A DNA stretch of 9,255 nt from JAVBPP01 sp031549535 (GTDB taxonomy: Bacteria > Bacillota > Clostridia > Oscillospirales > Acutalibacteraceae), in assembly GCA_031549535.1 (NCBI GenBank), contig JAVBPP010000028.1, forward strand, positions 1 to 9,255, in the 5' to 3' direction. How positions within the stretch are numbered: the stretch's first letter is position 1; every line of letters begins with the position of its first letter. Both the position numbers and the translations under genes were made by a program. This document shows, in pieces, positions 1 to 6,229 of the stretch. The notes beneath the pieces are model-generated. The model made no database searches, was not told where the DNA came from, and saw only the letters and a program-made list of their open reading frames with translations.

Positions 1-234
1 GTAGGAACGACTTGCCGGTCTTTGTGACGCTATGCTGCGTCAAAAATGCTCGCAATACGAAAGTATTGCTACGCTTTTTTCCTTGCCTATCGCCAAAAAT
101 CCTCGGCAACTCTTTTCCTACTTTTAAGTGCCGAAGTAATAGTAAAAATTTTGCGGGTCAAAATCCCATACGGCTGAGCATTTCGACCCGCAAAATTAAC
201 TACTGTTACGTGCCGAAATAATATTAAGAATTTT
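1..234. repeat. Hairpin-rich, repeat-bearing stretch at the window edge
   Basis: No gene is supported before the acyltransferase stop codon at 196-198. The stretch contains a 34-base direct repeat, 119-152 and 201-234, matching at 29 of 34 positions by eye (shared core GTGCCGAA.TAATA). It also contains several inverted repeats: TGACGC/GCGTCA at 25-30 and 37-42; GCAATAC/GTATTGC at 52-58 and 63-69 closing a GAAA tetraloop; TTGCC/GGCAA at 83-87 and 105-109; and a 13-bp arm pair at 148-160 and 184-196. The second direct-repeat copy lies inside the acyltransferase gene and encodes about residues 299-310. Such a mix of stable hairpins and direct repeats in a gene end suggests a dispersed element or its remnant. 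That is an inference; only one locus is visible and the left boundary is cut off. Confidence 0.5.
148..196 (-). terminator. Probable intrinsic terminator of the reductase-like/acyltransferase unit
   Basis: Read on the minus strand, the arms AATTTTGCGGGTC (196-184) and GACCCGCAAAATT (160-148) pair perfectly over 13 bp. Four more pairs follow inside after one mismatch. A run of T residues follows (complement of 144-148). The stem begins in the last base of the acyltransferase stop codon. Position and U-tract fit an intrinsic terminator, although the loop is long. The same palindrome is also part of the repeat-bearing stretch around it. Confidence 0.55.
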
Positions 235-1128
235 TTCTCCGTCGAAGAGGATAACGCCATACCCGCCCCCAGTTTTTTTCCCTTCCAGCAAACGCTGTTT
301 GAAGGCGCGGCGCAGGGAGGTATCCTCCGGCAGCTGTTCAATTGGCTGTTCAGCATAACGTCCAAACACACGCCAGGCGTCACCAAAGTTGTCGTTATCC
401 CAGCTATCGATGATATCAAAGTCGCGCATAAAACTCAGTATGTTGGAACGCTCTGGCAGAAACTCCTCGTGCCCCTTGTAGAGCAACCAGGAGCTGCAGA
501 CCAGCTTCAGCGGCTCACCGCTCTCACGGCAGCCGAAAAATTCGTATGCACTGCGGTAGGAGGCAAGCCGCGCCTGCTCATCAAAGGGTTGGCCTGAGGA
601 CGGGATATGAAAATTGATGACCGCATCGCCTTTTTGCAGCACGAGCCCTGCCTTTTCATAGCGTTCGCGTGAGAATTCGGAACGTTCATACTGAAAACGA
701 CCCAGCGCGAAGCGGGTACACTCCAGAAATCCGCCGTACCAGGAGGCAACAAAGGTACCCCACACGCCCTTGCATTCCCGGCACTCCATTAGCTTACAGC
801 GGAAATCGTCCATTGTGTCCCAAAAAATCTGTTCTGAGATGCCCTGCGCCCGGTATTGTTCCCGCAGGGGCTGTGTGCAGCTAACCAGGAACAAAAAATG
901 TAGGGTGTAAGCGCTGATTGCACAGGCCTCCGCTTTTTCATTCAAGCTTTCCAGCGCCTCGCCAAAGCCAATTTCCCCCTCCTGCATGTCCCGATACATT
1001 TGCACAAAATCAATCCGAAATGCCGGGTTTGCATTCACACGCTCCGCCGCGGCATTCAACTCCGTCTGCGCCTCCTGCGGTAAATGGATTGTTTGCAGAA
1101 ACAGCTTAATATAGGCTAAATTTTCCAT
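196..1128 (-). CDS. GNAT-like acyltransferase-domain protein, function unknown
   Basis: A 310-residue soluble protein with no signal peptide or membrane segment. Its layout fits the clostridial two-part family in which an N-terminal helical domain (about residues 1-115) precedes a GNAT-like C-terminal acyltransferase domain (about 120-300). Features that led to this call are HIPSSG at 174-179, the CSSWLL stretch at 211-216, the NILSF segment near 229-233, and the Gly-rich KTGGGYG near the end (285-291). The substrate of this family is not known to me, and I see nothing that identifies the acyl donor. The start at 1128 is backed by an AGAGG-type ribosome site that overlaps the stop codon of the upstream reductase-like gene, only 12 bp away, so the two are probably co-transcribed and coupled. 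The last dozen residues are encoded by a repeat copy (201-234), so the C-terminus may have been altered by that element. Confidence 0.7.
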   Translation of the reverse strand: MENLAYIKLFLQTIHLPQEAQTELNAAAERVNANPAFRIDFVQMYRDMQEGEIGFGEALESLNEKAEACAISAYTLHFLFLVSCTQPLREQYRAQGISEQIFWDTMDDFRCKLMECRECKGVWGTFVASWYGGFLECTRFALGRFQYERSEFSRERYEKAGLVLQKGDAVINFHIPSSGQPFDEQARLASYRSAYEFFGCRESGEPLKLVCSSWLLYKGHEEFLPERSNILSFMRDFDIIDSWDNDNFGDAWRVFGRYAEQPIEQLPEDTSLRRAFKQRLLEGKKTGGGYGVILFDGEKILNIISARNSS

Positions 1129-1140
1129 CTCGTTTTCCTC

Positions 1141-2280
1141 TTATCCCAGTAATTTTTCCGCCAACGCCATATTTGCCGCAACGGGAACACCAAACGGGCA
1201 GCGCAGCTCACAATGCATACAGGCACTACAGTCTTTGCCCCGTTTTGCCATGGCGCGGTACTGCGCTCGTATCTCCGCCGGAATGCTCTGCGAATTCAGC
1301 CGGGCTATATCCAAATATTTATGTACCCTTGCAATGTCTATCTCCGCAGGGCAGGGCTGGCAGTGGCTGCAGTAAACGCAGTTACCTTGAAAATCGCTCT
1401 GCACCGTTCCGAGCGTTTCGGCATAGTCCCGCTGCGCATCGTCCAGCTCCAGATAACGCAGGGCATCCCGCATCTCCGCCGCGCTCGCGCAACCGGGCAG
1501 CACGCTTGCCACCGCCGGGCGGGAAAGTGCGTAGTGTATACACTGCGGCACGGTCAGCGGCTTTGCAAAAAGCGTGAAGCCGGAGGACAGCAGTTTGCCC
1601 GCGCCCAGCGCCTTCATCACGGTGATACCCACTCCCCTGCTCTCGCACAGGGTATAAAGCGCGGCACGGCTCGGATCAAGGCCGCGCAGACAGGCTGAAT
1701 CAAACTCCTCCCCAAAGGTGTCAAACACAGATTGCCCGGCGGGGAGCATATCAAAGGCAGGATTGATGCTGAACATCAACAGCTCCGGCACACCGGTTTC
1801 AATTACGCGCATGGCCGTCTGCGGATTGTGGGAGCTAAAACCAATATGGCGGATATCCCCACGCTTACGCAGCGCCTGGGCATATTCCGCAACTCCGGTT
1901 TCAAACACACCCCGATAGTCCTCCTCAGAGTCGATGAAAAATAACATGCCAAAATCTATGTATCCAAAAACGGCAAGCAGCTGTTCAAAGTAACGCTTGA
2001 CCGTCGGCAAATCGCGGCTGATGTCATATTGCTGGTTGACATCCGTCGCACCGATATGGCCCTGTATCATGACTTCCGTGCGCCGTTCCCCAAGAGCCCT
2101 GGCGATATGCTCCCGCACTGCCTGCCCCGGCATAAACACATCCAGCAGATTGACGCCACCTTCCAGCGCCGCGTCGATGGTCTCTTTCACCTGCGCATAG
2201 GGTTTCCCATCCAGATGCTCGCAGCCCAGGCCTATTATACCCGCTTGGCATCCTGTTTTCCCGATTTCACGGTATTGCAT
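1141..2280 (-). CDS. Aldo/keto reductase-like protein with two C-terminal [4Fe-4S] motifs
   Basis: A 379-residue protein. Residues 1-290 follow the aldo/keto reductase TIM barrel: MQYREIGKTG start, GLG near 17-19, GGVNLLD at 41-47, IRHIGFSSHNP at 143-153. The C-terminus carries two ferredoxin-type motifs, Cys301/304/307/310 followed by Pro, and Cys351/354/357/361 followed by Pro. The barrel looks catalytically atypical. The tetrad Asp is present (Asp47), but the segment that normally reads DTAxxYG reads DVFMPG, the Lys position of the IxTK motif aligns with His75, and the His of the YLLH motif aligns with Phe114. It may transfer electrons or bind a ligand without classic NAD(P)H carbonyl reduction; that is inference. 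The start is well supported by AAGGAGG seven bases upstream. It is the first gene of a unit with the acyltransferase-domain gene. Confidence 0.85.
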   Translation of the reverse strand: MQYREIGKTGCQAGIIGLGCEHLDGKPYAQVKETIDAALEGGVNLLDVFMPGQAVREHIARALGERRTEVMIQGHIGATDVNQQYDISRDLPTVKRYFEQLLAVFGYIDFGMLFFIDSEEDYRGVFETGVAEYAQALRKRGDIRHIGFSSHNPQTAMRVIETGVPELLMFSINPAFDMLPAGQSVFDTFGEEFDSACLRGLDPSRAALYTLCESRGVGITVMKALGAGKLLSSGFTLFAKPLTVPQCIHYALSRPAVASVLPGCASAAEMRDALRYLELDDAQRDYAETLGTVQSDFQGNCVYCSHCQPCPAEIDIARVHKYLDIARLNSQSIPAEIRAQYRAMAKRGKDCSACMHCELRCPFGVPVAANMALAEKLLG

Positions 2281-2310
2281 TCTGTCGCCTCCTTAGTGCT
2301 ATTGTACCAT
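2281..2310 (-). promoter_or_regulatory. Promoter and ribosome site of the reductase-like/acyltransferase unit
   Basis: On the minus strand a TGG-TACAAT extended -10 element (TACAAT at 2306-2301) lies 20 bases before the start codon and just ahead of AAGGAGG. I see no good -35 hexamer at 16-18 bp, so recognition would depend on the extended -10. If correct, the mRNA leader would be only about 14 nt. Confidence 0.4.
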
Positions 2311-2328
2311 AACTCCGTGGAAAAGCTA

Positions 2329-2372
2329 GGGGCAAACGCTCTGGATTGATTCAATCCTTTCACGTATGCCCC
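2329..2372 (-). terminator. Imperfect hairpin between the SPFH gene and the reductase-like gene
   Basis: Outer arms 2329-2338 and 2363-2372 (GGGGCAAACG with CGTATGCCCC) pair with one A-A mismatch and enclose an inner hairpin, GGATTGATTCAATCC at 2343-2357. It lies 37 bp after the SPFH stop codon. Only a short TAGCTTTT run follows on the minus strand, so it is a weak candidate terminator for the nfeD-SPFH unit. Confidence 0.35.
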
Positions 2373-2408
2373 CGATTATTATTTATTACTTTGGCAAACT
2401 GTACCGCT

Positions 2409-3365
2409 TTAGTCTTTCAATGTCTCTTTCACTGTAGCCGCAAGGCCTGCGATGCCTTGAATCTCGCTGGGGATAATTAGTTTGGTTGCCTGGCCGTAGG
2501 CCGCCCTCTCAAAGGCCTCCATTTTTTTAATGGTTAGGTAGCCCTCGCCCGGCTTCACCTCGTTGATCATGTGGATGGCCTCGGCGTTTGCTTTCTGCAC
2601 GGTGAGGATGGCTTCAGCCTCACCCTCAGCTTCACGGATTTTCGCCTCACGGACTGCCTCCGCACGCAGAATCGCGGACTGCTTTTCACCTTCCGCGGAC
2701 AGAATCTGGCTCTCTTTCTGGCCTTCCGCAACCAAAATCTTACTTGCCTTCTCACCCTCGGCGCGCAGAATGGCTTCACGGCGCTGGCGTTCCGCCTTCA
2801 TTTGCTTTTCCATCGCGTCCTGAATTTCAGGCGGCGGAAGGATATTTTTCAGTTCCACGCGGTTGACCTTAATGCCCCAGGGGTCTGTCGCCTCGTCCAA
2901 AATACCGCGGATTTTCGCGTTGATGACATCGCGCGAGGTCAAGGTATGGTCAAGCTCCATCTCACCGATAATATTACGCAGAGTAGTCGCCGTCAGATTC
3001 TCAATCGCGGAGAGCGGACGCTCTACGCCGTAGGAATACAGCTTCGGATCCGTAATTTGGAAGAATACGACCGTATCAATCTGCATGGTAACGTTATCTT
3101 CCGTAATAACCGGCTGGGGCGGGAAATCCACAACCTGCTCTTTTAAGGAAACGATTTTGGAAACCTTTTCAACAAATGGAATTTTCATGTGAAAGCCGGT
3201 GTCCCAGGTTGCGCTGTAGGCGCCCAGGCGCTCGATGACATAGGCCTTGGATTGCGGAACAATTTTGATGTTGGAAGCTAAAATAATTGCCGCCAAAAAG
3301 GCCAGGCCGATTAACACAAAGCCCAAAACAAAATCGCCCGCTTGTGCTGCTGCTAACATAAACAT
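2409..3365 (-). CDS. SPFH/band-7 (stomatin, QmcA-like) membrane protein
   Basis: A 318-residue protein with one N-terminal hydrophobic segment (about 12-31) and then an SPFH/band-7 domain (about 32-190). Recognisable stretches are KAYVIERLGAY (40-50), GFHMKIPF (57-64), VITEDNV (86-92), TLRNIIGEMELD (128-139) and NRVELKNILPPPEI (168-181). An Ala/Glu-rich coiled coil follows, with a clear 11-residue repeat: Ile at 199, 210, 221, 232 and 243, and Ala-Glu-Gly/Ala at 202, 213, 224, 235 and 246. The C-terminal part, with KLIIPSEIQG (295-304), is typical of the QmcA/YbbK type. Proteins of this family oligomerise into membrane-bound assemblies and organise membrane domains. Start at 3365 is supported by GGAGGG seven bases upstream. 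It lies 21 bp after nfeD, the usual partner gene, and should share its mRNA. A specific client protease or cargo cannot be read from the sequence. Confidence 0.93.
   Translation of the reverse strand: MFMLAAAQAGDFVLGFVLIGLAFLAAIILASNIKIVPQSKAYVIERLGAYSATWDTGFHMKIPFVEKVSKIVSLKEQVVDFPPQPVITEDNVTMQIDTVVFFQITDPKLYSYGVERPLSAIENLTATTLRNIIGEMELDHTLTSRDVINAKIRGILDEATDPWGIKVNRVELKNILPPPEIQDAMEKQMKAERQRREAILRAEGEKASKILVAEGQKESQILSAEGEKQSAILRAEAVREAKIREAEGEAEAILTVQKANAEAIHMINEVKPGEGYLTIKKMEAFERAAYGQATKLIIPSEIQGIAGLAATVKETLKD
2613..2777 (-). repeat. 33-bp periodicity encoding five hendecads in the SPFH coiled coil
   Basis: Residues 197-251 of the SPFH protein fall into five 11-residue units of the form xxILxAEGxxx, so the DNA is periodic at 33 bp. 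Eleven-residue repeats fit a near-straight or right-handed coiled coil rather than the heptad form. Confidence 0.75.
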
Positions 3366-3386
3366 ATTGTTTCCCTCCGTCTATTT

Positions 3387-3842
3387 CTAGTTTTGTGAAA
3401 CGGCGCGGACTATCAGCTTTGCGCCGTCAATAGAAACGATTTCAACATAACCATCCTGCGGGATAACCGTGTTATCCGCAGAGCGTGCCGTCCAAACAAT
3501 ACCCTTCACCTTTACCGCCCCTTTGCCCTCAATGTTGTTGATCGTTTCGGTCACAAGGGCAGTTTCGCCGATATTGCGGTCGGCATTGGTGGGCTGTATT
3601 TTGCGTTTCATCATCTTTTTTACCAGCGGCCGTGTCGCCAGCAGGGAAGCCACCGAAACAACGGTGAACACAATAATCTGAATGATAATGGAAAGCGTGT
3701 CGTCCAGCTCCGTGGTATTGAGTATCGCGGCTGTTATGGTTGCTGCGAGTGCGCCAAAGGCAAACCAGACTGTGGTCAGCTGCACTGTGGCAGCCTCCGC
3801 AATCAAAAGCAACACCATCAGCGCAATCCATAGATACAACAT
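3387..3842 (-). CDS. Short NfeD-family membrane protein, partner of the SPFH protein
   Basis: A 151-residue protein with about three hydrophobic segments (about 3-22, 25-42, 50-70), then a basic linker (VKKMMKRK, 74-81) and a C-terminal OB-fold domain of NfeD type (about 90-148; IGETALVTE, GIVWTARS, IPQDGYVEIVSIDGAKLIV). It lacks the ClpP-like serine protease domain of long NfeD proteins, so it belongs to the short class that pairs with stomatin/QmcA-like SPFH proteins. I place the start at 3842, not at the longer in-frame ATG at 3917. The 3842 start has GGAGGTGA with 8-nt spacing, and a TATAAT -10 element sits at 3867-3862, inside the longer version, so a transcript from that promoter could not encode the extension. 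The SPFH gene follows 21 bp later. The OB domain probably faces the cytoplasm and contacts the SPFH assembly (inference from the family). Confidence 0.88.
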   Translation of the reverse strand: MLYLWIALMVLLLIAEAATVQLTTVWFAFGALAATITAAILNTTELDDTLSIIIQIIVFTVVSVASLLATRPLVKKMMKRKIQPTNADRNIGETALVTETINNIEGKGAVKVKGIVWTARSADNTVIPQDGYVEIVSIDGAKLIVRAVSQN

Positions 3843-3845
3843 CCC

Positions 3846-3890
3846 CTTCACCTCCATGCTAATTATAGCAGAAGGCAGCTGGAAACACAA
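3846..3890 (-). promoter_or_regulatory. Sigma-A-type promoter and Shine-Dalgarno of nfeD-SPFH
   Basis: On the minus strand, TTGTGT (3890-3885) and a perfect TATAAT (3867-3862) are exactly 17 bp apart, followed by GGAGGTGA (3853-3846). The leader would be about 13 nt. The -35 is poor (3 of 6), the -10 perfect. Confidence 0.65.
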
Positions 3891-3945
3891 GTATATTTCA
3901 TCGGTTCCCATTTCCATTTTGTGTGTTCTTTTTGTGGTTTTTTGG

Positions 3946-4034
3946 TTAGTCCGCCAATGAAAGCTTGCCAGGAGATTTGTGAGGGTTTTGTTGGTGGGCT
4001 AATAACATTTGCCTTCCTTGACGTATCCCACCAA
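3946..4034. promoter_or_regulatory. Three YCCRCCAA half-sites around the GH92 promoter (candidate operator)
   Basis: TCCGCCAA lies at 3950-3957 (plus strand), CCCACCAA at 3998-3991 (minus strand, read as TTGGTGGG on plus), and CCCACCAA at 4027-4034 (plus strand). The last sits between the -35 and -10 hexamers. The first two are part of a 12-bp inverted repeat (3946-3957 and 3991-4002, two wobble positions); the last two form a perfect 8-bp inverted repeat. Centre spacings are 41 and 36 bp. The arrangement suggests a regulator that binds cooperatively or loops; which regulator is unknown. Confidence 0.4.
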
Positions 4035-4046
4035 TTCCGTTACAAT
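4018..4046 (+). promoter_or_regulatory. Strong sigma-A-type promoter of the GH92/DtxR-like unit
   Basis: TTGACG (4018-4023) and TACAAT (4041-4046), each 5 of 6 to consensus, are separated by exactly 17 bp. The start would be near 4053, giving a leader of about 27 nt before the ATG at 4080. A GGGAG ribosome site is at 4068-4072. Confidence 0.75.
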
Positions 4047-4079
4047 AACACCATATCATAAAAATGCGGGAGATGCGCC

Positions 4080-6224
4080 ATGTATTCAGATTATGTTAAT
4101 GTGTTTTGCGGCAGCGGGGATGCACTTTTGCCGCAAGCGGGCAGCCTTTGCGCGAAGTGGTTCTTCATCAAGGCGCAGTGCGGCAACACCTGCCCGCATG
4201 CGGCCCTGCCGTTTTCTATGCTCTCAGCCGGGGCTTACAGCGGCGGTTATCCCACAGGCTACGGCGTCAACGCCCCAAATTACAACGGGCAGCCGGGCAA
4301 ACTGATGGAGCGGTTAGCCGTCAGCGGATTTACTCATTTCCACCATAGCGGAACCGGGGCGATTGAGGCCTATTACAACTATTTTCGTGTTGTCCCGCTT
4401 TGCGGCTCACTTGCGCAGCTGGACTGCAAACAACCGGTGCGGGAGGAGGACGCCCGCCCCGGCTACTATGCCCTGACGTTGGAAAACGGCGTTGAGGCGG
4501 AACTGACAGTCGGCGCTATGGCGGCGCGGCACCGCTATCATTTCCCGGATGGAAACGGCCGGGTTGCAGTGGACTTTGCCCACTGCGGCTTGGATAAAAG
4601 CTTTGAGCCGAAATTTTCCGCAATTCCCCAGGAAATTCGGGTGGTGAAAACCGGAGCAGGCAGCGCGGAAGGATATATGAAGCTTTATGACTTGACTCTC
4701 TATGTCAGTATCTGCTGCACCGGAGCCGCCTCCTGCGCCCTGTTTGCCGGAGAAGAGCTTTGCTCGCAGGACGAAATCACCTTGGCAGAACCGCGAGAGC
4801 CGGGGGGCGCGGTGTTTATGCTGACAGGCACGGCGGCGGACATCGTGCTCGGCTTTTCTTACCATAGCCCGGAGCAGGCACGGGCGCACCGGGACGCCAT
4901 GCCCGCCTTTGATGCCGCTGCTGCGTCAGCGGAAACGGCTTGGGAGGACGCACTTTCCGCAATGCAAGCAGAAACACCGAATGAACGCTTACGGGACTGT
5001 TTTTATTCCATGCTTTATCACTCCCTGTTGAAGCCCGCGCTGCTGGAGGACCCCTCGCCCTACAATGCCAAACCGCGCTATTACATGGATTTTTCTACTC
5101 TGTGGGATCAATATAAAACCCTGTTCCCGCTCATTCTGACCTTCTACCCGCAGCAGGCGGCCGAGATGCTGAACTCCCTGCTGGATATCGGCGAAAAGCA
5201 CGGTATTCTGCCTTGCTGCATCATCTTGAACAATCGCAGCGATATGTGCGACATGCAGGCGCGCATGCTTGCGGCCTATATCCTCTGCTCCGCCTATGCG
5301 CAAAAAATCGCGGGGATCGACTACCCCCGCGCGCTGGCAGTTTTGCTTCGAGACTTGAAGGCCGAGCGCAATGCCCAGTTTTTGGAAAACGGCTACGCGC
5401 AGCGCTATACGCATATTCTGGATTTGGCGGACGGCTGCTTCTACCTGGCCGCCTTGGCGGGAGACTTGGGCGAAAGCGCTATACAGGTGGAGTTACAACA
5501 CTTAGCCGCGCATTGGCGAAACGCCTATGACAGCAAAACCGGATTGCTTAGCGAGAAAAGCGAGTACTACGAGGGCACGGCGGCGAACTACTCCTTCCGC
5601 CTCTTGCATGATATGGAGGGTCGCGCAGCGCTGTTTCCAAGCCGGGCTGCCTTTGAACATGCGCTGGATCGTTTTTTTGGCTTTAGAGAACCGGACTGTA
5701 GCCAACAGGCCGACCCGCGCGATGTGGAAACCATGTGGCGCGGCATGGCCCTCGGCCGCTTTGAGGGTTTCAACAACGAACCGGATATGGAAACACCGTA
5801 TAACTATCTCTTCGTGGGCAGGCATGATAAGCTTTGCGAAATTTTGAGCGCGGGTATGGCGGAGCTGTTCTCCTGCGAGCGCAGGGGGCTACCCGGCAAT
5901 AACGACAGCGGGGGGCTTTCCTCCTGCTATATTTGGAACACGCTGGGCATCTTCCCCGCGTTTGCCTCGCGCCTGTTTCTAATCGGCAGACCGTTCTTCG
6001 AGCGGGTAAAACTGCGGCTTAGTGATGGTAAGCAGCTGCAAATCATTGCGTACGGCCTAACGGAGCATACACAATATGTCAAGCAAGTCCGATGGAACGG
6101 GACAGTATGGAACCGTTTCTGGCTGACAAGCGAGGAGCTGCTCCATGGAGGAACACTGGAGTTCACCATGTCCGAACAGCCCTGTGATACAAGCGATTAT
6201 AGAGTACCGACTCTGAAGGAGTAA
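4080..6224 (+). CDS. Glycoside hydrolase family 92 (alpha-mannosidase-like), cytoplasmic
   Basis: A 714-residue protein of normal GH92 length. GH92 enzymes are calcium-dependent, inverting exo-alpha-mannosidases. The N-terminal beta domain shows HAALPFSML (about 40-48), YPTGYG and GFTHFHHSGTG (about 81-91). The alpha-barrel part has SMLYHSLLKP, FSTLWDQYKTL starting at Phe338, the FNNEPDMETPYNY motif with Glu567 (the Glu of this NEP motif fits the general acid of the family), and LPGNNDSGG with Gly606-Asn-Asn-Asp609. The family form of the last motif is usually G-N-D/E-D-x-G, so one acidic position is Asn608 here. No signal peptide or lipobox is visible, so it should act on imported or intracellular mannosides or mannose phosphates, unlike the secreted Bacteroides enzymes. 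Linkage specificity cannot be read. The start has a GGGAG site and a strong promoter. A DtxR/MntR-type regulator gene follows after 5 bp. Confidence 0.9.
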   Translation: MYSDYVNVFCGSGDALLPQAGSLCAKWFFIKAQCGNTCPHAALPFSMLSAGAYSGGYPTGYGVNAPNYNGQPGKLMERLAVSGFTHFHHSGTGAIEAYYNYFRVVPLCGSLAQLDCKQPVREEDARPGYYALTLENGVEAELTVGAMAARHRYHFPDGNGRVAVDFAHCGLDKSFEPKFSAIPQEIRVVKTGAGSAEGYMKLYDLTLYVSICCTGAASCALFAGEELCSQDEITLAEPREPGGAVFMLTGTAADIVLGFSYHSPEQARAHRDAMPAFDAAAASAETAWEDALSAMQAETPNERLRDCFYSMLYHSLLKPALLEDPSPYNAKPRYYMDFSTLWDQYKTLFPLILTFYPQQAAEMLNSLLDIGEKHGILPCCIILNNRSDMCDMQARMLAAYILCSAYAQKIAGIDYPRALAVLLRDLKAERNAQFLENGYAQRYTHILDLADGCFYLAALAGDLGESAIQVELQHLAAHWRNAYDSKTGLLSEKSEYYEGTAANYSFRLLHDMEGRAALFPSRAAFEHALDRFFGFREPDCSQQADPRDVETMWRGMALGRFEGFNNEPDMETPYNYLFVGRHDKLCEILSAGMAELFSCERRGLPGNNDSGGLSSCYIWNTLGIFPAFASRLFLIGRPFFERVKLRLSDGKQLQIIAYGLTEHTQYVKQVRWNGTVWNRFWLTSEELLHGGTLEFTMSEQPCDTSDYRVPTLKE

Positions 6225-6229
6225 ATGAT

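Noticed and set aside
119..234. CRISPR-like direct repeats at the left edge
   Set aside because: Only two imperfect copies, the interval is palindromic rather than a unique spacer, and one copy is inside a coding sequence. No cas gene is present.
87..419. 110-codon minus-strand reading frame overlapping the acyltransferase end
   Set aside because: It lies in another frame of the acyltransferase gene and extends through the repeat region. The gene's family match is in the 196-1128 frame.
2571..3146. 191-codon plus-strand reading frame antisense to the SPFH gene
   Set aside because: A shadow frame created by the repetitive Ala/Glu-rich coding sequence; the SPFH frame has clear family motifs, start and ribosome site.
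3843..3917. Longer 176-residue version of NfeD starting at 3917
   Set aside because: The TATAAT promoter element and the GGAGGTGA site lie inside the extension, and the extra residues do not belong to the NfeD pattern.
3941..3960. DtxR-box-like half-site (TTTGGTTAG) upstream of the GH92 promoter
   Set aside because: Only one half resembles the DtxR consensus; overall about 10 of 19 positions match, too weak to call a site for the DtxR-like protein.
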